From the NCBI GenBank assembly GCA_023375785.1, contig SZWC01002395.1:54899-76342 (forward strand): DNA of 21,444 bases, in the 5' to 3' direction. The stretch comes from Penium margaritaceum. Its lineage: Eukaryota; Streptophyta; Zygnematophyceae; Desmidiales; Peniaceae. Below the pieces are notes generated by a model. That model ran no database searches. It saw only the letters and a program-made list of their open reading frames with translations, and was not told the origin of the DNA. Positions 7,899 through 18,129 of the stretch are shown piece by piece. The translations under genes and the position numbers were made by a program. Within the stretch, counting starts at the first letter, position 1. Each line of letters starts with the position of its first letter.

Positions 7899-7944
7899 TA
7901 GAAAAGTCGCAAACCCCTAAAAAGAGGGGTTTGTGATTTTTCTC
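7899..7944. repeat. Foldback H5: GCAAACCCCT / AGGGGTTTGT hairpin
   Basis: The left arm near 7899-7918 contains TCGCAAACCCCT. The right arm 7925-7944 contains AGGGGTTTGTGA. The arms match at most positions and differ by CpG versus CpA at the CG. The CGCAAACCCC core is shared with foldback H2, suggesting a common origin. Confidence 0.75.
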
Positions 7945-8181
7945 TCATGTTGACAATGTAAGTATGTTGTCGGTGGATGGCATGCGGCGTCAACATAGTG
8001 TGTACATTCGGATATAGCTTTTGTTTTGCGTGCTCGTTGGATATAGCGTCAATAAATATACGAAAAGTTCTGGTGTGGTCAATGTGCAAAACGTGGAAAT
8101 GGACGATTAATGTGCGAAACATGGATATGGCTGTAGATATCAAGAATTCTGTGGGTATATGGTTACTCCCCCGTTCTCGAA

Positions 8182-8709
8182 TCACACTTGGCAACAGCTT
8201 GTTTGAACACGCGTAATATAAGAATCGTCTATTGTTGATTGACGCGAACAAAAGAACCGCGAGGTCAACAACTGATCACCAGCTTGCACAGTTAGATTCG
8301 ATCTGGATTCGTTGAGCGACGGATCGATATTGAGATTGATAGCAACAAGCTCTTCCCCGCAAATCCAACCAAGGGTTCGGCTGGAAACAACCAACCAAGG
8401 GGTGAGGCTGGAAACCTGCAGATAGTGGCTATTGGGTTGCTGAGGAAGTGACATAGCGCCTTTCTTAGGCGACCTGAGCTGGCGAAACTTTGATATTTGT
8501 AAAGAAACAACGCAAGAAAATTCAAACTCTGCTCTCACCTCTGTGGCTTGTCCCTCGCCTGCAGATCGCTGGCTTGCGGAAGGGAAATGGTCTGTCGAGA
8601 GCAGGCGTTTAGAAGGTTGATAGAGCTTGGCCGTCCAATCATGAGGGACCTCGCATGAACCCGTTTCGTTGGCATGAATTGGGTTGGCATGCAACCCTGA
8701 ACTGGACAA
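8182..8709 (-). other. Weak candidate transcribed unit with an intron-like segment
   Basis: The minus strand has a 175-codon open frame of balanced composition with no recognised domain. Inside it, CCACAGAG|GTGAGAGC (donor at 8538) and CTATCTGCAG|GTTTCC (acceptor at 8416) bracket a 123-nt segment with intron-like pyrimidine stretches. The frame is phase 0 on both sides. A diverged duplicate at 8948-9085 has lost the donor (ATGATG follows CAGAG) and the acceptor (GAAG). It may be a decayed gene, a non-coding transcript or a transposon fragment. I do not recognise it. Confidence 0.2.
8401..8560. repeat. Diverged direct repeat, copy A
   Basis: Shares ordered blocks with 8948-9085: GGCTGGAAACCT/GGCAGGAAACCT, AGTGGCTATT/AGCGGCTATT, GCTGAGGAAGT, AACTTTGA and CTCTGTGGCTTG/CTCTGGTGCTTG. 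It overlaps the intron-like segment on the minus strand. Confidence 0.8.
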
Positions 8710-8947
8710 CGAATGCGAAACCTCGTCGATAATCGAGTAAGCTCTATTTTTTCAAAAGATGGTATTAAATTTCTCCAAAAACTTGGAAAACCACGGAAAC
8801 ACATCGCAAACCTGCTCCCCAATCGATAGCTGGCGGGTACAAAGTTCGCACCCAGCCTCATCAGCCTACTCGGGGCTCGCGGCGGAGAAATTTTCTTCGC
8901 TGCATGCTTCCAGCCACGGCCAAGGATCTCGGTTTTTCATACTTCAT

Positions 8948-9085
8948 AAAGGCTGAGGCAGGAAACCTTCAGGTAGCGGCTATTTAGCTGCTGAGGAAGT
9001 CACAACGCGCATTCCTTCACCAAGAACTGAGAGAGAACTTTGACAATTGAAAACGTGTTGCATCATCTCTGGTGCTTGCCCGTAG
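8948..9085. repeat. Diverged direct repeat, copy B
   Basis: The second copy of the 8401-8560 repeat, in the same orientation and about 550 bases downstream. It has several small indels, so the duplication is old. Confidence 0.8.
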
Positions 9086-9099
9086 AAAAGGCAACATAA

Positions 9100-9888
9100 G
9101 CAATGATGTAAAGAGGGCAAGGAAAAATATGGCCCTTGTAAAAGAGTGCAATACGGTCAATTTTTCGAAGGGGCACACAAAAAGGACTAATTTTCAGAGG
9201 ATCTTCAAGATGTGTCCCCAATTCGAAGGGGCACACAGACACATCATTTCTTCATCAAGGTACATGAAAAGGTAAAAAAACAAAGACTTTGCTTTTTGGA
9301 AGGGCGTCGAAAAAACCGCAATCTCTGTGCATGCGGCACATCAGTGAATATTTTCATCGAATCAAAGTAAAAAGACACTCAATCACTTCTTCCATCTCAC
9401 TGTGTTGAAAACGGAATGAGAAAATGTGCTGCAAACATTAAACATTGCACAAAGACTTTTGAGAGTGAAAAATAAAACATAAAATAAGAGCTCCCATCAC
9501 GTCTCGCTTCCTTCAACTTGCCCTGGCTAACCTTTGCTTGACTATCAGAAGAGCATTGGAAACATTAAAAAAAATGGAAACATAAAAACAACGTAAAAAC
9601 AACACACTTTGTAGAATGACTATCACAAAGGTCTCTTTTCTTATGACCTTACAACAATATCATTCTTTTCAAATAAAGACAAAATTATGATGTTTTTTGC
9701 AAACATTCAAAGATTGCACGTTCGGTTAACCTACACTTAGAAAACGTTTTTATCATTTTCTTCGATTCTAATGTCCATCATTCATGATTAAGTTTATATT
9801 TCTTGGAATCTTAAAATCTTTTTGCCAATGCATGGGTGATATATCTCTTTATTTATATCTATATCTAACCTATGTCTCCATATCAACA
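9100..9888. other. AT-rich DNA with one short repeat pair, no gene seen
   Basis: TTCGAAGGGGCACACA occurs exactly at 9164-9179 and again at 9222-9237. The second copy also forms a small hairpin with TGTGTCCCC just before it. Otherwise no motif or coding signal. Confidence 0.6.
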
Positions 9889-10071
9889 TCTATATCTATA
9901 TATATATCTATATCTATATCTATATCTATATCTATATCTATATCTATATCTATATCTATATCTATATCTATATCTATATCTATATCTATATCTATATCTA
10001 TATGTATATCTCTATCTCTATCTAGATACATTTAGATCTATATCTATATCCATATGTATATATATATATAT
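9889..10071 (+). repeat. TATATC microsatellite, left of the gap
   Basis: Near-perfect hexamer repeat ending in a distinctive 70-base block (10002-10071) with TCTAGATACATTTAGATC. The string of Ile-Ser or Leu-Tyr codons in its open frames is an artefact of the repeat. Confidence 0.95.
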
Positions 10072-10470
10072 NNNNNNNNNNNNNNNNNNNNNNNNNNNNN
10101 NNNNNNNNNNNNNNNNNNNNNNNNNNNNNNNNNNNNNNNNNNNNNNNNNNNNNNNNNNNNNNNNNNNNNNNNNNNNNNNNNNNNNNNNNNNNNNNNNNNN
10201 NNNNNNNNNNNNNNNNNNNNNNNNNNNNNNNNNNNNNNNNNNNNNNNNNNNNNNNNNNNNNNNNNNNNNNNNNNNNNNNNNNNNNNNNNNNNNNNNNNNN
10301 NNNNNNNNNNNNNNNNNNNNNNNNNNNNNNNNNNNNNNNNNNNNNNNNNNNNNNNNNNNNNNNNNNNNNNNNNNNNNNNNNNNNNNNNNNNNNNNNNNNN
10401 NNNNNNNNNNNNNNNNNNNNNNNNNNNNNNNNNNNNNNNNNNNNNNNNNNNNNNNNNNNNNNNNNNNNNN
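10072..10470. other. Assembly gap, 399 Ns
   Basis: Unknown bases inside the TATATC microsatellite. The sequence just before and just after the gap is the same apart from one base, so the gap may not exist in the real genome. Confidence 0.98.
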
Positions 10471-10673
10471 TCTATATCTATATCTATATCTATATCTATA
10501 TCTATATCTATAGCTATATCTATATCTATATCTATATCTATATGTATATCTCTATCTCTATCTAGATACATTTAGATCTATATCTATATCCATATGTATA
10601 TATATATATATATCCGTATCGTATCTCTAAATATATGTATATCTATATCCATATCTATATCTATATCTATATA
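10471..10673 (+). repeat. TATATC microsatellite, right of the gap
   Basis: Bases 10471-10611 match 9931-10071 with a single mismatch (G at 10513 versus T at 9973). Beyond 10611 the tract continues with ATATCCGTATC and ends near 10673. Confidence 0.95.
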
Positions 10674-10679
10674 CACATG

Positions 10680-11335
10680 AAAACATCAAAGTAAAAAAAT
10701 GGTAATTTTCGAATTTTATGCTTTGTCTTATTTCTCGAATATTAAGGAATTCTCTTCACAATTTAATGACAAGATTTGGACCAAAGATTTTAAACTTACT
10801 TTTAGACTTATCTCTTGTTCATTATTTCATTCTATTCTAGTTTGGGGATTTAAACTCGTCTCTTTAATAAGGCATGGTTTTCCTTCTTTATGAAGATGGG
10901 GGATTTTTTTTCCTTTTCCTTTGGAGATGTGCATATAAAAATAGTATATGTAAAAAAATTAAAAATCATTTCATTTGATAAGTATGTTTGATAAGAAATC
11001 ACGTAGTTTTTTATTTTGAACACCCTTACAAGATGAAACAATGGTTATACATCGAATACATTTTCCAATATATGTTTAAAGTTAAATGAGTTTGAATATT
11101 TTTTAAACTCAAAGTTTTGGATTATTTTTTGAAAAAAAATGAAGTAGCTAGTTCAATGTTAAGGTTTTATTGATTTTTGCATTATAATTGGATGTGAGAT
11201 GTGATTGTTGGAAGAAAGACTTTATGTCTTGATGAAGAAGAGCATGATGGCCCAATTTCATTCTTCCCAATTAGTTCATTTTTCTTATTAAGGTTCTCCT
11301 TAAGTAGATGGTTCAACAAACATCTCCATAGATGG
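10680..11335. other. AT-rich DNA, no gene seen
   Basis: Short open frames only, rich in Phe, Ile and Lys codons as expected from base composition. No splice-site series or domain motif. Confidence 0.65.
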
Positions 11336-11339
11336 TTTG

Positions 11340-12060
11340 TGTTTTCTTTGGCACACTGTAAGAAATGTAAGTCCTCGATCTTTGCCGAGTCTTTTCACCT
11401 TTTCAAAATCCGTTATATCACATATTTTGTTTACGGGTTTTAAACTTTCCGTCAGTTCGACGATCATGCATTTCTTTTCAGGGTGTTTACCTTCTGAAAA
11501 ACGTCCTTTCACTACCGACAAAGTCCTGCTCGAAACCCTCGATGAATCCGCCGTTGCATTTCAAACTCGGCAGATGATGCCAAGCACTGATCTTCGATCG
11601 TAGTCAAGGCACATGGCCTTCCACGCTTTGCCGCGTGGAGCTCTCCGGAGAGGCCGTCAAAGGTATCTTGAAATAGTAACTTTCTTGGTGGAAAATACAG
11701 GTGGCGCAAAGGGGACATTGTTCTTGACCTCGGCGCATCTGTCGTGGACGGCGGTTGGAGGCTATCCGATCACCACTTTTTCACGTGGCTCAAATTTGGC
11801 CAGCCTTGCAAATCTATCCCTGCAGTAGGAAACAAAAGATGAGATCTCAGTATGGAAGGAGATGAAATGAAATTTCTTATTGACATTGGCAGGTCCTATC
11901 TGCCCAACGTTACGTGTCCCCAAACAACGATCCACAAACATTCCCGAAAGCTGCGTTTTTCGGGAGCTAAACCACGCAAAGCATGGCAATGTTTGTTGTA
12001 GCACTGCCGTGTGGCAAGGAAGTGATCGGATGAACCGAAACAGGATGCGGCTTACTACTT
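11340..12060. other. GC-richer island, possible decayed gene
   Basis: This stretch is clearly richer in G and C than its flanks and has short open frames of balanced composition on both strands. Plus-strand examples lie at 11337-11603 and 11613-11828; minus-strand examples at 11300-11521 and 11762-12004. A plus-strand acceptor-like TTTCTTTTCAG ends at 11481. A donor/acceptor pair at 11663 and 11700 would leave only 38 nt, too short for a plant intron. I recognise no domain. A pseudogene or a transposon fragment is possible. Confidence 0.25.
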
Positions 12061-12227
12061 AAATCCTTCACTTCATTTCATGCCTCAGGTTCCAAAGTAC
12101 ACCCCATTCACTGCTTTTTCTTCGTGATACATGAACGAGACATTCGCCTGCGCCCAAAATCACATAAACCGAACATGCTCTTCTGTTCAAACACTTGTTC
12201 CCGAAACGCAAACAGTACTGGTGAGTT

Positions 12228-12360
12228 TTGTGTCACAGAACATCATGATTAGACTTTTGGGACACAGGAAGTAGAACATGATCTCTGACATAGAACGTGA
12301 TGACATGTCTTTTGTAACACAAAAATTAGAACATGGTTTCCGTGACACAAGATTAGAAGA
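12228..12360. repeat. Degenerate tandem repeat, about 28-base period
   Basis: The word (G)ACACA-GAA-CATG recurs near 12232, 12261, 12287, 12315 and 12344, with steps of 26 to 29 bases. Looser versions (CACAAGG, AACACA, ACATG, TTTCCGTGA) scatter up to about 13215. There is no supported gene between 12060 and 13250. Confidence 0.5.
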
Positions 12361-13264
12361 CCTCGTGACTCTGGAGCATAAAGCTTTACAAAGACTACTA
12401 AGTCCCACAAGGGTTCTTATGGTGTTCCATATCCTTGAAATGCCTGTCTTTACCCAAGCTGTACTTCTACAAGGAAACAGAACACCCAAGTTATACTTTG
12501 TCTTGCATTTTATGTCAGTGATCCAATATGGCAACAAAACAGTTTAGGGTAGGTTTGTATCTCGCAGAGCATTGACAAGTTCTATTTCCGCAATGTAAAC
12601 CTAGTCAATGTTCTCTATTTGTCCTTCAAAACACAATGGAATGTTCCTCCGTTGCCTTGTGATGCAAGAATGTGAGCAAACTTCCATCTCTCCGTGCATC
12701 ATCGGATAAAGACATGAAAGGAGTTCTGTGTTTCCACGGAAACCCAACAATACTTTGTGTTCTAAATGGAATATAGTACAATGCCCTACATGATAACAGG
12801 AAAACACCCATTGTTTCTCTTTCTTAAAAGACGACTTGGTAAAAGGCAAACAAATTTTATCGCATCACATAATGAGAGATCATGTCTTTAAAGATATCAC
12901 AAAGGAAACAAGCATTCTCTTATTGACACATGGAGCTCCTCATGCATTCCAAAATCACAGAACACATGTACACCACTATGTTTCCGTCATGGAACACCAC
13001 ATAGTTTTCTGATTCCCAAAAGGTGACTACGTCGGAAAAAGAACATGCTGACCTATCACATCATCACAGGTCATATGACTATTCAGATACAATAAAGGAA
13101 ATCAGCATTTTTTTGGCACATGGCGCTTGACATGCATTTTGTATCACAAGAAAAAATACAAGCACTACACGGAACACAACCAGTGTTGTTTTTTTCTAGA
13201 AACATGACTATATCATTGAAGGAAAAAATGCTAAGGTGTCGTGTTGACAGGCTTCATTTGTCTT

Positions 13265-13275
13265 CCTCTCTCTCT

Positions 13276-13363
<88 letters not shown>

Positions 13364-13370
13364 ATCTCTC

Positions 13371-13443
<73 letters not shown>

Positions 13444-13450
13444 ATCTCTC

Positions 13451-13492
<42 letters not shown>

Positions 13493-13580
13493 CCCCCCCC
13501 CTCTCTCTCTCTCTCTTTCCATCTCTCTCTTTTCCTTTCTCCCCCTCTCTCTCTCTCTCTTCCTTTCTCTCTCTTTCTAT
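13265..13580 (+). repeat. TC microsatellite with 80-base internal duplication and C12
   Basis: A long TC dinucleotide tract. Interruptions GCTC, CTATCTCTATC and CTATC recur with an exact 80-base shift (GCTCTC at 13331 and 13411), showing a larger duplication inside the tract. A C run at 13490-13501 follows. The Leu-Ser open frames through it are artefacts. Confidence 0.95.
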
Positions 13581-13599
13581 CCAGTCAACCCTTGCTCAA

Positions 13600-15430
13600 C
13601 ACCTTTTCTTTCATTTTCTAACCTGGATGTTGGATTTCTCAACCCAACATGATTCCACCTTCCAAATCCCCATCGTCATTGGAATTATCATTGTTCTTGT
13701 CATTACCATCGCCATTGCTACTCCCATTCACGTCTCGTACCCACTGGCTATGGTTGTAAACATCTTACTTGTCGCCATCCTTACCATCCCCATCTCTTTT
13801 CCCTCTCTCTCTCTCTTCATAAACTTTTCCTTTAAGCTTTATCTACCTTGAAGTCCCTCCTCGCAAGTCCCACCCTCAACTCAACACGACCCTTCTCAAC
13901 CTTATCATTCTTGTTGTGTGACTTAAATTCTGACTACTTGTATTTTCATATATGACCAATTTTGTCACCCATAAAACTGTGTATCATCAAGTGTATCGGA
14001 AAGTGAACAAACTAGGGAACATGGAATGTCCACATAAACTACTAAATATCACATAAAGCCCATTTCAGTTTTAATTTTGTTGAAGGAATGTACATCTGGG
14101 CTTGGTTGACATGCATTCATGTGGATGTTTTTGATAAAAAATGTTGCATGTAGAAATACACTTTTTGATACAATCATCGTCAAGTGTGTGAATTTGGGGT
14201 GATTGACAATAGCTCTGTATTTTCACTACCTTTTCTTCCATGTACTCGTGGTTCTTACTTGTCTAGAGTTCCTTCTCCTTACACAATTTCTAATGTCTAT
14301 TCTGCTTCACCCTTGCATGCTTGGATTTTTTGTCCTCTACATGATTCCTGATAGGTGCCATGCAATCTTTAGAGTGTCTCCTCTATGTCCTTGTCTTCTC
14401 CTTCTCTTCTAACCCTTCCTCTTGCATTTTTCATACAAGTCCCTAGCCTACAATCCCTGCATCATCTTTCTTTCTCCGACTACCATGTGCTATCCACATC
14501 TTCACGAATTTCATTCGTGTGATCTTGTCCCCTCTGTGTGCTTGCGCCATCTCTCTACTGCCTCACATCTTCTCCTCTACTTTCTTTGGGTATTACCCTC
14601 CCTCCCCTGTTGTTTATCCACTATTCTATCAACATCCTTCAATGCCTTAAACTCACTTTTCTCATCCCTTGCATCCACTATCTTAGCCTGCATGCCTCTT
14701 GTATTTCATCATTCCCCATCACCCTCTCTTCTTCTCATCCCCCTTCTTCCCAAGCCATATCCTCCCCCTCCTCTTCATCTTCACCATGTACTTCATCAAC
14801 TACGCTCCCTTTCCACCATTGTTTTATGTCCCACTCCTTCACCCCTTTCCCCTCCCTTGCCGTCCTCTCAAGATACCATCACCATGATTCTTCCCTTTCC
14901 ATTTCATCATTATTCCATTATTTTTTACCTCCTTCCCCACCATCCCTATCCCCATCCACCATCCCTTTTATCCACCCTTTTTGACCCACCATCATCCCCC
15001 CAAAATTTCCTCTTCTCATCTCAGATCCCCCCTAAACTCTTCACAATACAACTTCTCTCCCATCCACCATCTCTACCTCTTTCCCTCTTCCTCTACTCGT
15101 TTCCATTGTCCAGGCCTGCCCATCACTCTTTCCTTGTCTGTATTTGCGGAACCAACCATGTTTGCCCTCCTCTACCTCTTTACCTTTATCTCTCCATCCC
15201 TTCTCCCATACTTCCCTTTCCTTTTCTTAACAAAAATTTGCTCATGTTCTCAAGAGAGCATGTCAACTCTTACATTGCCTTTTCATCATCGCAATTGTGC
15301 TTGTTTCCTCCATTCTTCATGATCTTTTTGAGAACCTCATATCTCCCACATCACATCATCATCTCCCACCCTTAACATCCTTCATAATCAACTAATTCCC
15401 CTCCCCTACCATTTACTCCCCCTCATGAGT
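13600..15430. other. Pyrimidine-rich stretch, no gene supported
   Basis: The plus strand is strongly enriched in C and T, most markedly at about 14540-15420, where words such as CCTCCCC, CATCATC and TTCTTC dominate. A 317-codon frame (14422-15375) exists but is only Pro/Ser/Leu/His/Phe-rich, as expected because low purine content removes stop codons. Its edges show no domain or start context. Confidence 0.6.
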
Positions 15431-17440
15431 GCAAACAAAATGAAATAGTTCTACATTCAACTTTTCCCTTCACTCCCTTCATACAATCATCACCGAATCT
15501 TCCCCCTAGGTTATATTGCTAAATGCTAGCCGAAATGAGAACACCTCAGGACGAAAAGGCCAACCCATTTGAAAAATTCAAGTCAACATGTCAATACGTC
15601 AATTACTTTGATGCATGTGTCATCTTATTGATTATCCTCATCATTCTCCCCTGAGCAAAGCACAACTTTCTATGCAAATAAACAACTGTGCATAGGTGCA
15701 TCTATCATGTTTCAATCTGAAGATGGCCATGAACATCTACAGGTTAGTATTTTTAAAAAAATTGAGGCATCAGCGACGCTCGTCTTTTCATGAGGCTCGT
15801 CATGTTTTCAGTCCTTGTATTAGGCGTGTGTGAAGATCAACATCGCTCAATTTTTGGATCCATGGCTCGGCTCACTATTATGTGGGAGAACCATTGTACG
15901 TGAGTATGCACAATCATGTTGAACATTGTAACATTAATGTCTAGCGAGACATATCATCTGTTTAGAAGATGTGCTTATAGTTTCTAGTTTAGTACAAGCG
16001 TTGTTTATCATGGTGAAGATTTAGTTATGAACTTGTATGAAATTGTACTGATCTGGCTAAAACCCCCTGAAGAGCAAGTACTTGGTGGTCTTTGTTGCAC
16101 CATAAAACTTTGACGTTACTTCAATTGTGTAACTGTCCTTGTCATGCTACTCTTCATTATCAATACCATTCATTTCACTTTTTATGATCTTCTTTACCAG
16201 AACCCTTAGTTTTTTACTTCTATTACATGATCCAATCATCTTGGCCTTAGGTACTTTGTGTTTTTATAAAAATCCTTGAATATGTTTTACACAATGCAAG
16301 GAAGGCAGCATAAGAAGGTTATCAAAACATAGAGATCTCAGACTTGACATACATTCTCTAACAATCACATTTGCACACGAGGTTGAAGAGGATGTCCAAG
16401 GCTTTTGTTTTTTATCACAAAAATCAGATCATTGCTATTGTTTTTCTATCATGTCTAATGTTTTGCTGTGGATGTTTTTCCTTATTCTTGATCTTGGCAA
16501 AGGGCAATAGCAAAATTAAGGGTTCAATGTCTTATAAAAATCATTGTTTAACTAAAATGAAATAGAAACTTGTGATTCTTTTCCAAGAAAACCATAAGGT
16601 AAAAGCTTACTACTACTCAAACATATCATCCATGTTTTTCTTTCATGTATTCACGATAAACACATGTCAAACAACGTGAGATTCACCAAAATCGAGCAGA
16701 TTTTATAATTCCTCATCTTTGTATTCTATTCAGGTGAAACCCTAATAGTTTTAAAAAACATAATTGACATGTAAACTAAGACATGTAAACGATGAACATT
16801 GTGTAAATTGGGTGGATTGTGAATCCTTTTTTTCTGATGAAAATGAAAGATCTTCTATAGTGATGTGGCTTAGTTTAATGATCGAGTCTTCACGTACTTA
16901 ATCTTATTAAAGATATTGAATTGATAGATATATTATTTATTTTTTTATCAGTTCCTTCATACATTTTTGTATACAATACGAATACAAGGTAGGATCCTTT
17001 TTTACATTGAGTGTTCATGAAAATGATATGGATCCGTATAAAATAATCATGAACAACATCAATACAGTAAATAATAAAGAAATATATTTGTATACGTTTA
17101 AATCTTAGGACATTACTTATTTCGTCCACCTCACAACAAAATAATTCCTATATGATCATGAATCTTGTTTCAAGAAAACATGTTCACATGAAGCATGTTA
17201 ATGAATAACAATAATAAGAATGAATAATCATTTATTCATGCATTGAAGTGATTGCCATAGAATGAAACAAGAAAAGCTACATTGAAAACAACACAAAAGT
17301 GCCAAAACTTACGCAGTTTCCATGGCTGACTTTGGTTAACTTTTCCTTTGTTGGTACATTTAATCTACTTTGGAGGGAAACAAAATCATCTCCATAAATG
17401 GAGAAAGTTGAGGCTGAAATCCTTTCCTTTATAACATCTA
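15430..17440. other. AT-rich intergenic DNA, no gene seen
   Basis: Many stops in all frames, with no long repeat, splice-site series or conserved motif that I can recognise. Confidence 0.6.
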
Positions 17441-17800
17441 AGGGGTTACTGCAGGCCCTTGGAGGCTAGGACGCTTAAGCTTCCAACCAAGGCATAGTTG
17501 CTCAACCTCCAATTACCACCTCTTCCAACCTCATCTTCACCCTTCATCAGCCAGTGCATCTTCAACCTCTAGTAGCTCTTCAGTTGGTAGTGCCCTTTCA
17601 ACTACCGGTGACCCTACATCTTTCTAGTGACTCTTCAATTGGCCTCCATGGTTATGTTCGCAATTAAGTAGTTATGCAACAACATGCAACCCCCACAGTA
17701 AGAGTTACCAAGGAGGCCCTCCTATTACTACTGAAGAAGATCAATCCATTGAGTCCATTATGCACTCACAATCAAGGTAAAGTTAATCATGCTCTTTTTC
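17440..17800. other. Short C-richer patch with loose internal repetition
   Basis: Words of the type CTTCAACCTC, CTCTTCAGTTGG, CTTTCAACTACCGG and CTCTTCAATTGG recur about every 25-40 bases between 17540 and 17640. Frames resemble Ser/Thr-rich peptide but contain stops. Possibly a decayed coding or transposon fragment; not recognised. Confidence 0.2.
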
Positions 17801-18129
17801 CTACACAACCAAATTAATGCATAAGACATGCATTTGGGTAGTCCCGGTAATTGTGATGGGATATCGTCATTTTATGTTCACATGGAGAACTATGTAGGTT
17901 CTATAATTTCTATGAAACGTAGATTAATAAAATCAAAAGTGAATAAAACCCACAAGGCATGAAGTATGATTTGCTAAGAAAAACGTAGTTTTGTCTTAAG
18001 GGATAAAGAAATTTTGTTTTTAGATGCCAAGAATGGATCCGTGCTTTTTCAACCTCATGTGGACGAAATGTTTGAAATCAAGAATGGTTTTTCATACGTT
18101 CCAAAAATTCTACTTCACTCCCTCGACAT

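Noticed and set aside
7426-7944. CRISPR-like array
   Set aside because: The foldbacks differ in sequence and spacing, and the genome is eukaryotic.
9784-10575. Frames of Ile-Ser, Leu-Tyr and Asp-Ile repeats
   Set aside because: Direct translation of the TATATC hexamer and Ns; not genes.
13120-13851. 243-codon frame across the TC microsatellite
   Set aside because: The core is just Leu-Ser from the TC repeat; the flanks show no domain.
14422-15375. 317-codon open frame on the plus strand
   Set aside because: Composition is Pro/Ser/Leu/His/Phe-rich low complexity, produced by a purine-poor strand that rarely makes stop codons. No motif, and overlapping frames are open as well.
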